Source: Streptomyces hydrogenans (GTDB lineage Bacteria > Actinomycetota > Actinomycetes > Streptomycetales > Streptomycetaceae). From it: 64,000 bases of DNA. Below, one piece after another: positions 23,945 through 31,419 of the stretch. The stretch covers positions 17,664 through 81,663 of the forward strand of contig NZ_BNBS01000027.1 in assembly GCF_014656075.1 (NCBI RefSeq). Direction: 5' to 3'. Positions within the stretch are counted from its first letter, which is position 1, and every line of letters begins with the position of its first letter. Under the pieces are notes generated by a model that saw only the letters and a program-made list of their open reading frames with translations, did no database searches and was not told the origin of the DNA. The position numbers and the translations under genes are program-made.

Positions 23945-24577
23945 ATGCCCAGAACATCTCCGGCCCTTGCCCTCGACGCCCTCCTCGACGGCAACCGTCG
24001 CTTCGTCTCGGGCACGCCCGAGCACCCGAACCAGGACGCCGCCCGTCGCACGGAGCTCGCGCCCGGCCAGGACCCGTTCGCCGTCATCCTCGGCTGCTCC
24101 GACTCGCGGCTCGCGGCCGAGATCATCTTCGACCGGGGGCTCGGCGACCTGTTCGTCGTGCGCACCGCCGGTCACGTCATCGGCCCCGAGGTCCTGGGCA
24201 GCGTCGAGTACGCGACGAGCGTCCTCGGCGCGCGGCTCGTGGTCGTCCTCGGCCACGACTCCTGCGGCGCGGTGGCCGCGGCCCGCGCGGCCGTCGAGGA
24301 CGGCTTCGCGGCGAGCGGCTTCGTGCGGGACGTGGTGGAGCGGGTGACGCCGAGCATACTGGCGGCCCGGACCGCCGGTCTGACGGCGGACAGCGACATC
24401 ATCGACGAGCACATCAGGCACACCGTGGACCTGCTCCTGGACCGCTCCCGGCTGCTGTCCGAGCAGGTGGCGGCCGGCGAGATCGCCGTCGTCGGCCTCG
24501 GCTACGAGCTGGCGGGCGGCAGCGCCCGTCTGGTGACCACGCGCGGGGTCGTGGCGGAAGAGGGCGCCGCGGCGTGA
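23945..24577 (+). CDS. Beta-carbonic anhydrase
   Basis: A zinc enzyme of 210 residues interconverting CO2 and bicarbonate. Zinc ligands and catalytic pair are visible: VILGCSDSR (Cys, and the Asp-Arg dyad) and VVLGHDSCGAV (His and Cys). FDRGLGDLFVVRTAGHVIGPEVLGSVEYA is the conserved region between them. The cytoplasmic location is inferred from the lack of a signal peptide. The gene diverges from a SulP permease and overlaps tsaC at its end (GTGA). It probably starts as a leaderless mRNA, because TAGGGT ends 6 nt before the ATG. Confidence 0.93.
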   Translation: MPRTSPALALDALLDGNRRFVSGTPEHPNQDAARRTELAPGQDPFAVILGCSDSRLAAEIIFDRGLGDLFVVRTAGHVIGPEVLGSVEYATSVLGARLVVVLGHDSCGAVAAARAAVEDGFAASGFVRDVVERVTPSILAARTAGLTADSDIIDEHIRHTVDLLLDRSRLLSEQVAAGEIAVVGLGYELAGGSARLVTTRGVVAEEGAAA

Positions 24578-25218
24578 CGTCCCGTTTCGACTGTTCCGAT
24601 CCGGCGGCCCGCGCGGCGGGCCTCGGCGAGGCCGCGGCCGCGGTGCGCCGCGGCGAGCTGGTGGTCCTGCCCACGGACACCGTGTACGGGGTCGGGGCCG
24701 ACGCCTTCGACCCGAAGGCGGTCGCGTCGCTGCTCGCGGCGAAGGGCCGCGGCCGCCACAAGCCGTCCCCCGTCCTGGTCGACTCGGCCGCCGCGCTCGG
24801 CGAGCTGACCGACGAGCTCCCCGACGCGGCACGGGCGCTGATCGACGCCTTCTGGCCGGGCGGCCTGACCCTGGTGGTGCGCCACCGGGCGTCGCTCGAC
24901 TGGGACCTGGGCGAGACGGGCGGCACCGTGGCGGTCCGGATGCCGGACCACCCGCTGACGCTGGAACTCCTCGCGGCGACGGGCCCGCTGGCCGTGTCGA
25001 GCGCCAACCTCACGGACCACCCGTCCCCGCAGGACTGCGACGCCGCGCAGGCGATGCTGGGCGGCTCCGTCGCGGTGTACCTCGACGGCGGCCGGACCCC
25101 CGGCGCCGTCTCGTCGTCGATCGTCGACCTCAGCGGCGAGACCCCCGTCCTCGTCCGCGACGGCGTCCTCCCGGTCGCCGAACTCCGCGCCCTCGTCCCG
25201 GACCTGATCGTCCCCTGA
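24574..25218 (+). CDS. tsaC: Threonylcarbamoyl-AMP synthase (Sua5/YrdC/TsaC family)
   Basis: A YrdC-domain protein of 214 residues. The family makes threonylcarbamoyl-AMP for t6A formation at position 37 of tRNAs reading ANN codons. The nucleotide-binding core is visible: ELVVLPTDTVYGVGADAFDP, the KxR-type motif AAKGRGRHKPSPVLVDS, GGTVAVRMPDHP and VSSANLTDHPSPQD. It starts with a GTG that overlaps the carbonic anhydrase stop. It lacks the C-terminal Sua5 domain. Because most genomes already have one tsaC near ribosomal or cell-wall genes, this copy could be a second paralog; that is inference. Confidence 0.87.
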   Translation: MTSRFDCSDPAARAAGLGEAAAAVRRGELVVLPTDTVYGVGADAFDPKAVASLLAAKGRGRHKPSPVLVDSAAALGELTDELPDAARALIDAFWPGGLTLVVRHRASLDWDLGETGGTVAVRMPDHPLTLELLAATGPLAVSSANLTDHPSPQDCDAAQAMLGGSVAVYLDGGRTPGAVSSSIVDLSGETPVLVRDGVLPVAELRALVPDLIVP

Positions 25219-25267
25219 CGCGCCCGCGCCTCTTCCCGGCCCCGGCCCCGATCACGCGAAAACCGCG

Positions 25268-25297
25268 TTGCCCGGGGCCGGGGCCGGTGGCTAGCGT
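25268..25297 (+). promoter_or_regulatory. Promoter that starts at the tRNA-shaped element
   Basis: A -35 box TTGCCC (25268-25273), an 18-nt spacer and a -10 box TAGCGT (25292-25297). The predicted start of transcription, 6-9 nt after the -10 box, coincides with the 5' end of the cloverleaf (25307) within a few bases. Confidence 0.55.
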
Positions 25298-25306
25298 CTG
25301 TGGCAT

Positions 25307-25378
25307 CGACGTGTAGCTCAGCAGCAGAGCGCCGGGCTCGGGACCCGGAGGGCGCGGGGGCGGCACCCGCCACGTCGG
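25307..25378 (+). ncRNA. tRNA-shaped leader with Pro(CGG) anticodon and atypical elbow loops
   Basis: The sequence folds into a full cloverleaf with only Watson-Crick pairs. The acceptor stem is CGACGTG (25307-25313) with CACGTCG (25371-25377). T8 and A9 are present. The D stem is GCTC/GAGC (25316-25319, 25327-25330). The anticodon stem is CCGGG/CCCGG (25332-25336, 25344-25348) with loop CTCGGGA, so the anticodon is CGG (25339-25341). A 5-nt variable loop is followed by the T stem GCGGG/CCCGC (25354-25358, 25366-25370). The T-loop is GGCGGCA instead of TTCRANY, and the D-loop AGCAGCA lacks the G18-G19 pair, so the normal tertiary elbow cannot form. Position 73 is G, followed by CTC and then the ATG of the next gene. 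It may be a regulatory leader, a tRNA mimic or a degenerate tRNA. It is unlikely to be an ordinary translating tRNA. Confidence 0.65.
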
Positions 25379-25381
25379 CTC

Positions 25382-27724
25382 ATGAACACGCACGCTGATC
25401 AGCAGCCTCCGATGTCCACGCCCTTCACCCCCTCCCCCGACCATGTCCGGGGGATGCTGGCACGGGCCTTCACGACCGCGCTCACCCACGCGGACCCGGC
25501 GACCCGGCAGCGGGCCGAGGAGCGGGCGCGCGGCTGGCGGGACGTGCTGGCGGGGATGGCCTCCGGCACCCTGCGGATCGGGTCCCGCACGCCCGTGGCA
25601 GGCCTGCCGGCCTGGGTGACGCCCGAGGTCCTGCACGGTGGCTTCGCGACCGGGGCGGCGCGGGCCGGCGGTCCGCTCCAGCCGTACGAGGCGGAGGCGG
25701 CGCGCCGCGCCGGGGTGCCGGCCGACCGGGCGGCGCTCTTCGCGTATCACCTGACCGAGCCGGGGCTCGCCGCCCTGTGGGCGCTGCTGGACTCGGCGCG
25801 GTACGAGGTGACGCTGCCGGAGGAAGCGGCGCTCCTGACGGTGGCGTGGCTGGTCCGGGCGGGCGAGACGGACGCGGCGGTCGAACTGGTCGGTGTACTG
25901 GGGCCGTTCGCGGACAAGTTGCGTTTCCTCCCGCGTCCGGCGGAGCGGGCCGCGCCGGAGCCGGGCGCGGTGCACCGCTCCACGGTCGCGCAGGCGCGGG
26001 CCGCGCTGGCGGGTCGACGGCCGCACCGCGCGGTGGAGGCGCAGCGTGAAGCCCTGAGGGTGTGGCGCCCCTTCGCCGATGAGGTCCTCGCCCATTGGCT
26101 GGAGTTCACGGGACCCGCAGGCGAGGTGGGACGCGGTGCGGAGCCGGACGCCGGGTGGCTGGCGCACGGCCGGGCGCTGCTGGACCGGTACGAGAGGCTG
26201 GCCGCCGCGCATCCGCTGACCGGCCGGCACCGGGATCCGCGTGGCAACGAGGGGATCCTGCGCGGGGCCTTGGCGGAGCTGGTCGCCGGGCGGCGGCTGG
26301 ACGCGCGACGGGCCGGGCTGGTGCGGGTCGCGGTGACGGGAATGGTGCGGAAGCGGGGCCTGCCGGGTTCGGAACGGCACGCGGCGCTGCGCGGAGTCCA
26401 GGCGGCGCAGGCCGCGCTGCCCGCGCATCACGCGCTGGCGCGGCTGGTCGGCGACCGGCTGGCCGGGCTCCCGCAGGAGTCGGGGCTCGCCGACGTGGCA
26501 CCGTACGTGACGCCGGTGACGGCGGCCGAAGGAGCGCGGACGGGTCTGCCCGAGGGGGCCGACGTGCCGCCGTCGGTACGGCGGGTGGTGGCGGTGACGC
26601 GCAGCGCGCCGCTGGGCGTCCTCGTGGCGGCCGGGGTCGTCCCCTCGGCGGAGGCGATGGCCGAGCTGGTGCCGCAGCTGGTCGCCGCCGAGCGGACGGC
26701 GGTCCACCGGGACCCGGAGCTGCGCGCCCTGATGGCGGCGAACTACCGGGCCTTCCGCGTCCGCCGCTCGCTGCTCCTGGTGAACCTCGCCCGCCAGGTG
26801 ACGCCGGAGGAGCTGCCGTGGGTGCGGGCGGTGGGCGGGCACGCGGCGGGCGACGACACGACCCGGAGTTCGGCGGTCGCGGCGGCACGGACCCTGGCGG
26901 AAACGGCGGTGGAACACTTCCCGGGCACGCTGCTGCCGAACCCGTTGGTGCGTGAACTCGGCGTGCTGCTGGGCGCGTCGGGGCTGGACGCGCCGCTGAC
27001 GGAGGAGCTTGCCGCGGACATCTTCATGGGCCGGTTCAGCGGGAAGTTCCTCGCGTCGGCGGGGGTCGCGGCCGAACTCCTGGGCGGGGGTTCGCTGTAC
27101 GAGCGGTACTACGGCATCGACTACGCCGAGCTGGGCGCCCTGGCCGCGCGTCGGGACGGCGGGCACCGAGGCCGGGGGCGGCCTCGAACGGGCGGGGGCG
27201 ACGACGTCCTGGCGGAGTTCGCCCGACTGTGCCACGTCCGGGCGGGCCGGACGCGGGGTACTGGTTCGGTCGCCGAGAACGGCATGGTGATCGAGCAGGC
27301 GCAGATCCTCACGACCCACAACCTGGCGACGCTGGTGCGCCGGGTGGGGGTCGCGCCGGAGCCCGGCTGGGCGGAGACGGCCCGACGCTGCTTCGGCACG
27401 GTGGAGCGGCTGACGGAGCGGGCGGGGCGGGGCCCGTACCCGCTGTCGGCCCTGAAGGACGCCGCGTACGCCTGGCGGCAGCTGGTCTTCCACCTGACGC
27501 TGTGCGGGGAGGCGGAGCGGTCCGAGGTGCTGGCGTGGCTCCCGGCCGAAGCCGCCCGCCGCCCACTGGTGGCGTCCCGGCTCGCGCCGGCGCTGCTGGG
27601 GCTGCGGCACGTGGCCGGCGGCGGACTGTTCGAGGCGGACGGGACGGCCCTGGCGGGTCGGGCGCGGCGGCTGACGGGCTGGACGGCGTCGGGCCACTGG
27701 CTGCGGCCCGACCCGTGGAAGTGA
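25382..27724 (+). CDS. Large helical protein of unknown function behind the tRNA-shaped leader
   Basis: A protein of 780 residues, cytoplasmic by appearance and rich in Ala, Leu, Arg and Glu, with many amphipathic helices suggesting a repeat solenoid. I do not recognise a catalytic motif, a von Willebrand A metal site or a helix-turn-helix. Distinct phrases are VELVGVLGPFADKLRFLPRP, ELAADIFMGRFSGKFLASA, GSLYERYYGIDYAEL, MVIEQAQILTTHNLATLVRRVG and PLSALKDAAYAWRQLVFHLTL. The ATG at 25382 lies three bases after the cloverleaf and has no ribosome binding site; an in-frame ATG at 25412 is an alternative. The only promoter seen starts upstream of the cloverleaf, so the mRNA probably carries it. A terminator follows. 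An RNA-related role is a guess from the leader alone. Confidence 0.75.
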   Translation: MNTHADQQPPMSTPFTPSPDHVRGMLARAFTTALTHADPATRQRAEERARGWRDVLAGMASGTLRIGSRTPVAGLPAWVTPEVLHGGFATGAARAGGPLQPYEAEAARRAGVPADRAALFAYHLTEPGLAALWALLDSARYEVTLPEEAALLTVAWLVRAGETDAAVELVGVLGPFADKLRFLPRPAERAAPEPGAVHRSTVAQARAALAGRRPHRAVEAQREALRVWRPFADEVLAHWLEFTGPAGEVGRGAEPDAGWLAHGRALLDRYERLAAAHPLTGRHRDPRGNEGILRGALAELVAGRRLDARRAGLVRVAVTGMVRKRGLPGSERHAALRGVQAAQAALPAHHALARLVGDRLAGLPQESGLADVAPYVTPVTAAEGARTGLPEGADVPPSVRRVVAVTRSAPLGVLVAAGVVPSAEAMAELVPQLVAAERTAVHRDPELRALMAANYRAFRVRRSLLLVNLARQVTPEELPWVRAVGGHAAGDDTTRSSAVAAARTLAETAVEHFPGTLLPNPLVRELGVLLGASGLDAPLTEELAADIFMGRFSGKFLASAGVAAELLGGGSLYERYYGIDYAELGALAARRDGGHRGRGRPRTGGGDDVLAEFARLCHVRAGRTRGTGSVAENGMVIEQAQILTTHNLATLVRRVGVAPEPGWAETARRCFGTVERLTERAGRGPYPLSALKDAAYAWRQLVFHLTLCGEAERSEVLAWLPAEAARRPLVASRLAPALLGLRHVAGGGLFEADGTALAGRARRLTGWTASGHWLRPDPWK

Positions 27725-27737
27725 CGGCGGGCGCGGA

Positions 27738-27778
27738 ACCGTGCCCCGGCCCCCCTTCCAGGGGTGCCGGGGCACGGT
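27738..27778. terminator. Bidirectional hairpin terminator
   Basis: ACCGTGCCCCGG (27738-27749) and CCGGGGCACGGT (27767-27778), a perfect 12-bp stem, with an inner CCCC/GGGG pairing in the loop. It lies between the convergent 780-residue gene and the subtilase gene. Confidence 0.75.
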
Positions 27779-27795
27779 CGTGGTGGCGGTGGTGG

Positions 27796-29013
27796 TTACG
27801 GGACGAGGCGGAGGAGGCGGTTGGGGGAGCCGGTGCCGGGGGTGGTGACCTTGTCGGGGGTGGCGCCGTTCACGAGGGCGGTGGCGACCTGGGCGGGGGT
27901 GGCAGAGGTGTGGCCCGCGAGGTAGACGGCGGCGGCGCCGGCGACGTGCGGGGCGGCCATGGAGGTGCCGGAGATGGTGTTCGTGGCGGTGTCGCTCGTG
28001 TGCCAGCCGGCGGTGATGGAGACGCCCGGGGCGAACAGGTCCAGGACCGCGCCGTAGTTGGACCAGCTGGCCTTGGCGTCGGTGTTGCCGGTGGCGCCGA
28101 CGGTGAGGGCCTCGGTGACGCGGGCGGGCGACGAGTTGCGGGCGTTCACGCCGGAGTTGCCGGCGGCGACGGCGTAGGTGACGCCGTCCGCGATGGAGCG
28201 CTTGACCGCGTTGTCCAGGGTGGTGGAGGCACCGCCGCCCAGGGAGAGGTTGGCGACGGCGGGGGCTCCGGCGGTGTGGTGGGAGGTCACCCAGTCGATG
28301 CCGGCGACGACGCCGGCGGTGGTGCCGGAGCCGTTGGCGTCGAGGACGCGGACGGCGACCACCTTCGCGGCCTTGGCCACGCCGTAGGTGGAGCCGGCGA
28401 TGGTGGTGGCGACATGGGTGCCGTGGCCGTTGCCGTCCTGCGCGACCGTGTCGCCCTCGACGGCGTCGTAGCCGTTGACGGCCCGCCCCGCGAGCTCGCC
28501 GTGGCTGATCCGTACGCCGGTGTCGATGACGTACGCGGTGACCCCGGCGCCCGCGCTGTCCGGGTACGTGTAGGTGCCGGAGAGCGGCAGGGACGCCTGG
28601 TCGATGCGGTCGAGGCCCCAGGGCGCGTTCGTCTGGGTCGCGTCGGCGCGGACGATCTGGTTCTGCTCGACCGTGGCCACGGCGGGGTCGGCGGCGAGCC
28701 GGCGGGCGGCCGCCGCGTCGAGGGTGACGGCGTAGCCGTTGAGCGCGGCGCCGAAGGTCTTGCCGACCTTGCCGCCGTACCCGGCTATGAGCCCGCGGCC
28801 CTTGGCGGAGCCGGCCGCGAAGCCGGCGCCCGGCTTGAGGGTGACGAGGTAGCTGCCGCCGACGGCGTCGGGCGAGCCGGCCGCGACGACGACGCCCTCC
28901 GCGGGGGCCGGGGCGGCCTGGGCGGGGGCGACGGCCAGGCCGGTGGCGAGCGCGGCGACGGTGGCGGCGGAGGCGATCAGGGTCCGGCGGGCGGTGCGGT
29001 TCGGGAGTGCCAT
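27796..29013 (-). CDS. Secreted subtilisin-like serine protease (S8) with I9 prodomain
   Basis: A secreted protease of 405 residues. It has a signal peptide (to about PAQAA), an inhibitor-I9 prodomain (SYLVTLKPGAGFAAG to VATVEQNQIVRA, about residues 50-125), then an S8 domain. The triad is visible: Asp in AYVIDTGVRISH, His in GNGHGTHVATTIAG and Ser in ISGTSMAAPHVAG, with the oxyanion Asn in AVAAGNSGVNA. There is no C-terminal P-domain. It resembles the secreted Streptomyces proteinase-K-like enzymes and would be autoprocessed outside the cell. GAGGAGGAA lies before ATG 29013. A dyad lies about 165 bp upstream. Confidence 0.94.
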   Translation of the reverse strand: MALPNRTARRTLIASAATVAALATGLAVAPAQAAPAPAEGVVVAAGSPDAVGGSYLVTLKPGAGFAAGSAKGRGLIAGYGGKVGKTFGAALNGYAVTLDAAAARRLAADPAVATVEQNQIVRADATQTNAPWGLDRIDQASLPLSGTYTYPDSAGAGVTAYVIDTGVRISHGELAGRAVNGYDAVEGDTVAQDGNGHGTHVATTIAGSTYGVAKAAKVVAVRVLDANGSGTTAGVVAGIDWVTSHHTAGAPAVANLSLGGGASTTLDNAVKRSIADGVTYAVAAGNSGVNARNSSPARVTEALTVGATGNTDAKASWSNYGAVLDLFAPGVSITAGWHTSDTATNTISGTSMAAPHVAGAAAVYLAGHTSATPAQVATALVNGATPDKVTTPGTGSPNRLLRLVP

Positions 29014-29175
29014 GGTGAGGGGTTCCTCCTCTGGGCGGCGCGCCCCGGTTCGGGCGGCACGGCGGTGGGGGTCGCGTGCGGTCGCACGCACCGCCGGGGA
29101 GGGGGTCCTCCGCTCGGCGTGGGCAGAAGCCTGTGCCTCACCGGCCGCGCGGATCAAGGAAGTTGGCCGCCTGTC

Positions 29176-29192
29176 ATGTATCTGCCATACAT
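29176..29192. promoter_or_regulatory. ATGTAT-ctgcc-ATACAT operator-like dyad
   Basis: A perfect 6-bp inverted repeat, AT-rich in a GC-rich gap, upstream of the protease gene. On the minus strand it lies directly after TTGCCG (29193-29198), a possible -35 box. It is a likely regulator site for the protease. Confidence 0.45.
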
Positions 29193-29363
29193 CGGCAACG
29201 GAGACTCCCCCGATCCCCTGCCGAACCCCCGCGAACCACCCCGCCCCCACCGCCGTCGCGTTCCGGCCGCCATGCGCGAGGACCGGCCACGGGATGCCGG
29301 GGCGGGCCAGGAAGTGGGGCGGTCCTGGGGGCAGGGTGGTCCTGGGGATGGGGGCCTCGGGGT

Positions 29364-29411
29364 GGGGTGGCCCTGGGGCGGGGTGGCCCTGGGGCGGGGT
29401 GGCCCTGGGGC
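29364..29411 (+). repeat. 16-nt tandem repeat, three copies
   Basis: Three exact copies of GGGGTGGCCCTGGGGC (29364, 29380, 29396), with degenerate copies to the left from about 29320. Confidence 0.9.
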
Positions 29412-29456
29412 GGGGGCGGTCGCCGTACGAGGAGTGGCGTCCGTCATGATCGGCGG

Positions 29457-30068
29457 ATGCCGAGGAAGACCGCGCCGGACGCAGACGCCCCCACCCTGTC
29501 CCCGTATCAGGAGGCGCTGCGCCGGCGTCTCCTCGCCGCCCCGGTCGTCCCGGCCCCGGCGCCGTGGCGGAGCGTCTTCGGCGGTCACGCCGCCGTCGGC
29601 GGGCTCACGGGCATCGGCTTCGGCGAGGACCCCGGCACCGGGCACGACCTGGTGATGGTGGTGTCCCACGCCGGGTACGGCGTCTTCGACGCGGTGACGG
29701 GCGAGCGGATCGCGCGGGACAGCGACCCGGAGGACGACGGCCCGGACGGCACGCCCGACCTGTCGTGCCCCTGGATCGGACCGCTCGCCGGGCGACGGGT
29801 GCGGATCGCGGGACTGTCCGGCGGCGGTCTGCACAGCACGGGCGGCGACGGCTGGACGGTGGACGTCGAGGCGCCCGACTGGCCGCACCACCGGGTCCTG
29901 CTCTCGGACAACGGCGGGAACTGGCACCGCCCGCCGCACACCGAGGGCTGGTGGCACGTCCTGCACTCCACCTGGTCGACGCTGCGCACCGTCGGGTTCT
30001 CCCCGTCGGGCCGGACGCTCGCGGTGGCCACGTCCAGCGACCTGACCCTATGGACGCGCTCCGGGTGA
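29457..30068 (+). CDS. Protein of unknown function
   Basis: A soluble protein of 203 residues that I do not recognise. The N-terminus is TLSPYQEALRRRLLAAPVVPAP. The middle contains GIGFGEDPGTGHDLVMVVSHAGYGVFDAVTGERIARD, reminiscent of a beta-propeller strand or a WD-like blade. The end is VGFSPSGRTLAVATSSDLTLWTRSG, again propeller-like. It may be a truncated or minimal propeller protein. The ATG at 29457 has only a weak upstream GGCGG. It converges on ridA with a 7-bp gap. Confidence 0.65.
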   Translation: MPRKTAPDADAPTLSPYQEALRRRLLAAPVVPAPAPWRSVFGGHAAVGGLTGIGFGEDPGTGHDLVMVVSHAGYGVFDAVTGERIARDSDPEDDGPDGTPDLSCPWIGPLAGRRVRIAGLSGGGLHSTGGDGWTVDVEAPDWPHHRVLLSDNGGNWHRPPHTEGWWHVLHSTWSTLRTVGFSPSGRTLAVATSSDLTLWTRSG

Positions 30069-30075
30069 GGCGCGG

Positions 30076-30486
30076 TCAGGCGTCGAGGACGGCGGCGACG
30101 GCCTCGATCTCGACGAGCTGGTCGTGGTACCCGAGCACGGTGACGCCCATCAGGGTGCTCGGCACGTCGTGGTCGCCGAAGGCGTCCCGGACGACCTGCC
30201 AGGCGGCCACCAGGTCGCTCTGACGGGTCGTCGCGACGAGGACCCGGGTGCTGATGACGTCGTCGAGGCCGGCCCCGGCGTCCTTCAGCGCCGTCCGCAG
30301 GTTGACGACGCAGGCGGCCGCCTGTCCGGCGACGTCCCCGACGGCGACGGTCGCGCCGTCGGCGTCGAGGGGGCAGGAGCCCGCGAGGAAGATCAGCCGG
30401 GCCTCGGCGGGCGCGGTCGCGGCGTACGCGTACTCGGCGACGTCGGACAGGGTGGCGGAACGGATGAGGGTGACGGCGCGGGGCAC
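30076..30486 (-). CDS. RidA (YjgF/UK114) family protein
   Basis: A protein of 136 residues of typical RidA length. The family hydrolyses reactive enamine/imine intermediates released by PLP enzymes. The central sequence LIFLAGSCPLDADGATVAVGDVAGQAAACVVNLRTALKDAGAGLDDVISTRVLV fits the fold. The usual C-terminal catalytic region is changed (LMGVTVLGYHDQLVEIEAVAAV), with no clear R-x-x-V-E catalytic Arg; LVEIEA keeps the Glu. It therefore belongs to one of the RidA subgroups lacking the canonical Arg, whose activity is uncertain. It has a GTG start with AGAGGA upstream. Confidence 0.85.
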   Translation of the reverse strand: MPRAVTLIRSATLSDVAEYAYAATAPAEARLIFLAGSCPLDADGATVAVGDVAGQAAACVVNLRTALKDAGAGLDDVISTRVLVATTRQSDLVAAWQVVRDAFGDHDVPSTLMGVTVLGYHDQLVEIEAVAAVLDA

Positions 30487-30641
30487 GGGGGGTCCTCTCG
30501 ACTGCGGCGGTCCCGGGCCTCGCCGGCCCCGGACGGTTGTCTGGCCCCACGGCGGGGCGTCACCACCCTCTCAGGCGAGCCCCGGCGCTTCGACCCCATT
30601 TCTCCGGCGGCGGCGCCCCCGCCCGATCCGAAGTCCGCGCC

Positions 30642-31385
30642 CTAGGGCAGCTCGCCGTACCGCACGGGTCCGATGCCGTCCGGCAGGAGCCGCAGGGCCG
30701 CCGCGACGGCCTCGTGTGCGGTGCGGAACTCCTGTCCCTGCTCCGACATGACCGGCGCCATCCTGAATCCGCCCTCGCCGGTGCACCACAGGACCGGGCC
30801 CACGATGTCCAGGAGCGGGCGGGTGGAGGAGGAGAAGCGCAGGGCCCAATGACTGGTGAAGGGGTAGAGGGCCCTGAACTCCGGTGCGGCGTGGGCGGCT
30901 TCGACCAGGTCCCGGTGCGCGTGCGCCCAGGGCGTGGTCAGTGCGGCGGCCTCGGCGCGCAGCTGGCTCCACTCGGACTCCACGAGCTGTACGGGGTCGG
31001 GCTCGGCCAGTTCGAGGCGGCCGGTGGGACGCGCGAAGGGGGCCGCCGCGTGGACTTCGTCCAGCGACTCGCCGTCGTGCCAGGCACGGACGGCCCGCGC
31101 TATCTGCGCGAGGTCGTCGGTCTCGCCCCGGAGCACGGACAGGCCCAGGATCCGGTCGTCGGCGTCGACCGACCACTTCCGTTCGTGATTCCACGCGGTC
31201 ACGCGCAGCGGTTCCCGGTGGGGCGGCACGCTCCCCGTGGAGGCGGCGGAGAGCGGCTCGTCGGCGGGCGAGGTCAGCGGTACGTCGTCGAGGGCGCCGT
31301 CCGCGACGGCGCGGAGCGCGGCGGCGAGGCTTCCGGAGGCGGCGACGTCGGGGTACAGGGCGGCGGGTTCGGGCGGCGGGGGCAT
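30642..31385 (-). CDS. DUF6193-like protein of unknown function
   Basis: A protein of 247 residues that seems to match the DUF6193 group. It starts PEPAALYPDVAASGSLAAALRAV, continues REPLRVTAWNHERKWSVDADDRILGLSVLRGETDDLAQIARAVRAWHDGESLDEV and ends GPVRYGELP. That group is found next to varied metabolic and natural-product genes, without an established reaction. The ATG at 31385 is taken because upstream in-frame sequence is Pro-rich shadow of the MFS gene. It lies 35 bp before the MFS gene in the same direction, so some read-through is likely. Confidence 0.65.
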   Translation of the reverse strand: MPPPPEPAALYPDVAASGSLAAALRAVADGALDDVPLTSPADEPLSAASTGSVPPHREPLRVTAWNHERKWSVDADDRILGLSVLRGETDDLAQIARAVRAWHDGESLDEVHAAAPFARPTGRLELAEPDPVQLVESEWSQLRAEAAALTTPWAHAHRDLVEAAHAAPEFRALYPFTSHWALRFSSSTRPLLDIVGPVLWCTGEGGFRMAPVMSEQGQEFRTAHEAVAAALRLLPDGIGPVRYGELP

Positions 31386-31419
31386 GAGGGGGATTCTGCC
31401 CGGCCCCGCCGCCACCCGT

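Larger units (their letters stand above)
29014..29456. other. Divergent intergenic region, protease / unknown gene
   Basis: A 443-base gap. It holds the dyad at 29176-29192 and a 16-nt tandem repeat at 29364-29411 (separate entries). No gene is supported. Confidence 0.5.

Noticed and set aside
25307..25378. An ordinary functional tRNA-Pro(CGG)
   Set aside because: The T-loop lacks TTC, the D-loop lacks GG, and the element is joined directly to a coding start. I annotate it as a tRNA-shaped RNA instead.
25382..27724. Assignment of the 780-residue protein as a Ro60/TROVE protein because of the adjacent tRNA-like RNA
   Set aside because: Bacterial Ro genes are often next to tRNA-mimicking Y RNAs, but this protein shows no TROVE signature or von Willebrand A metal motif that I can see.
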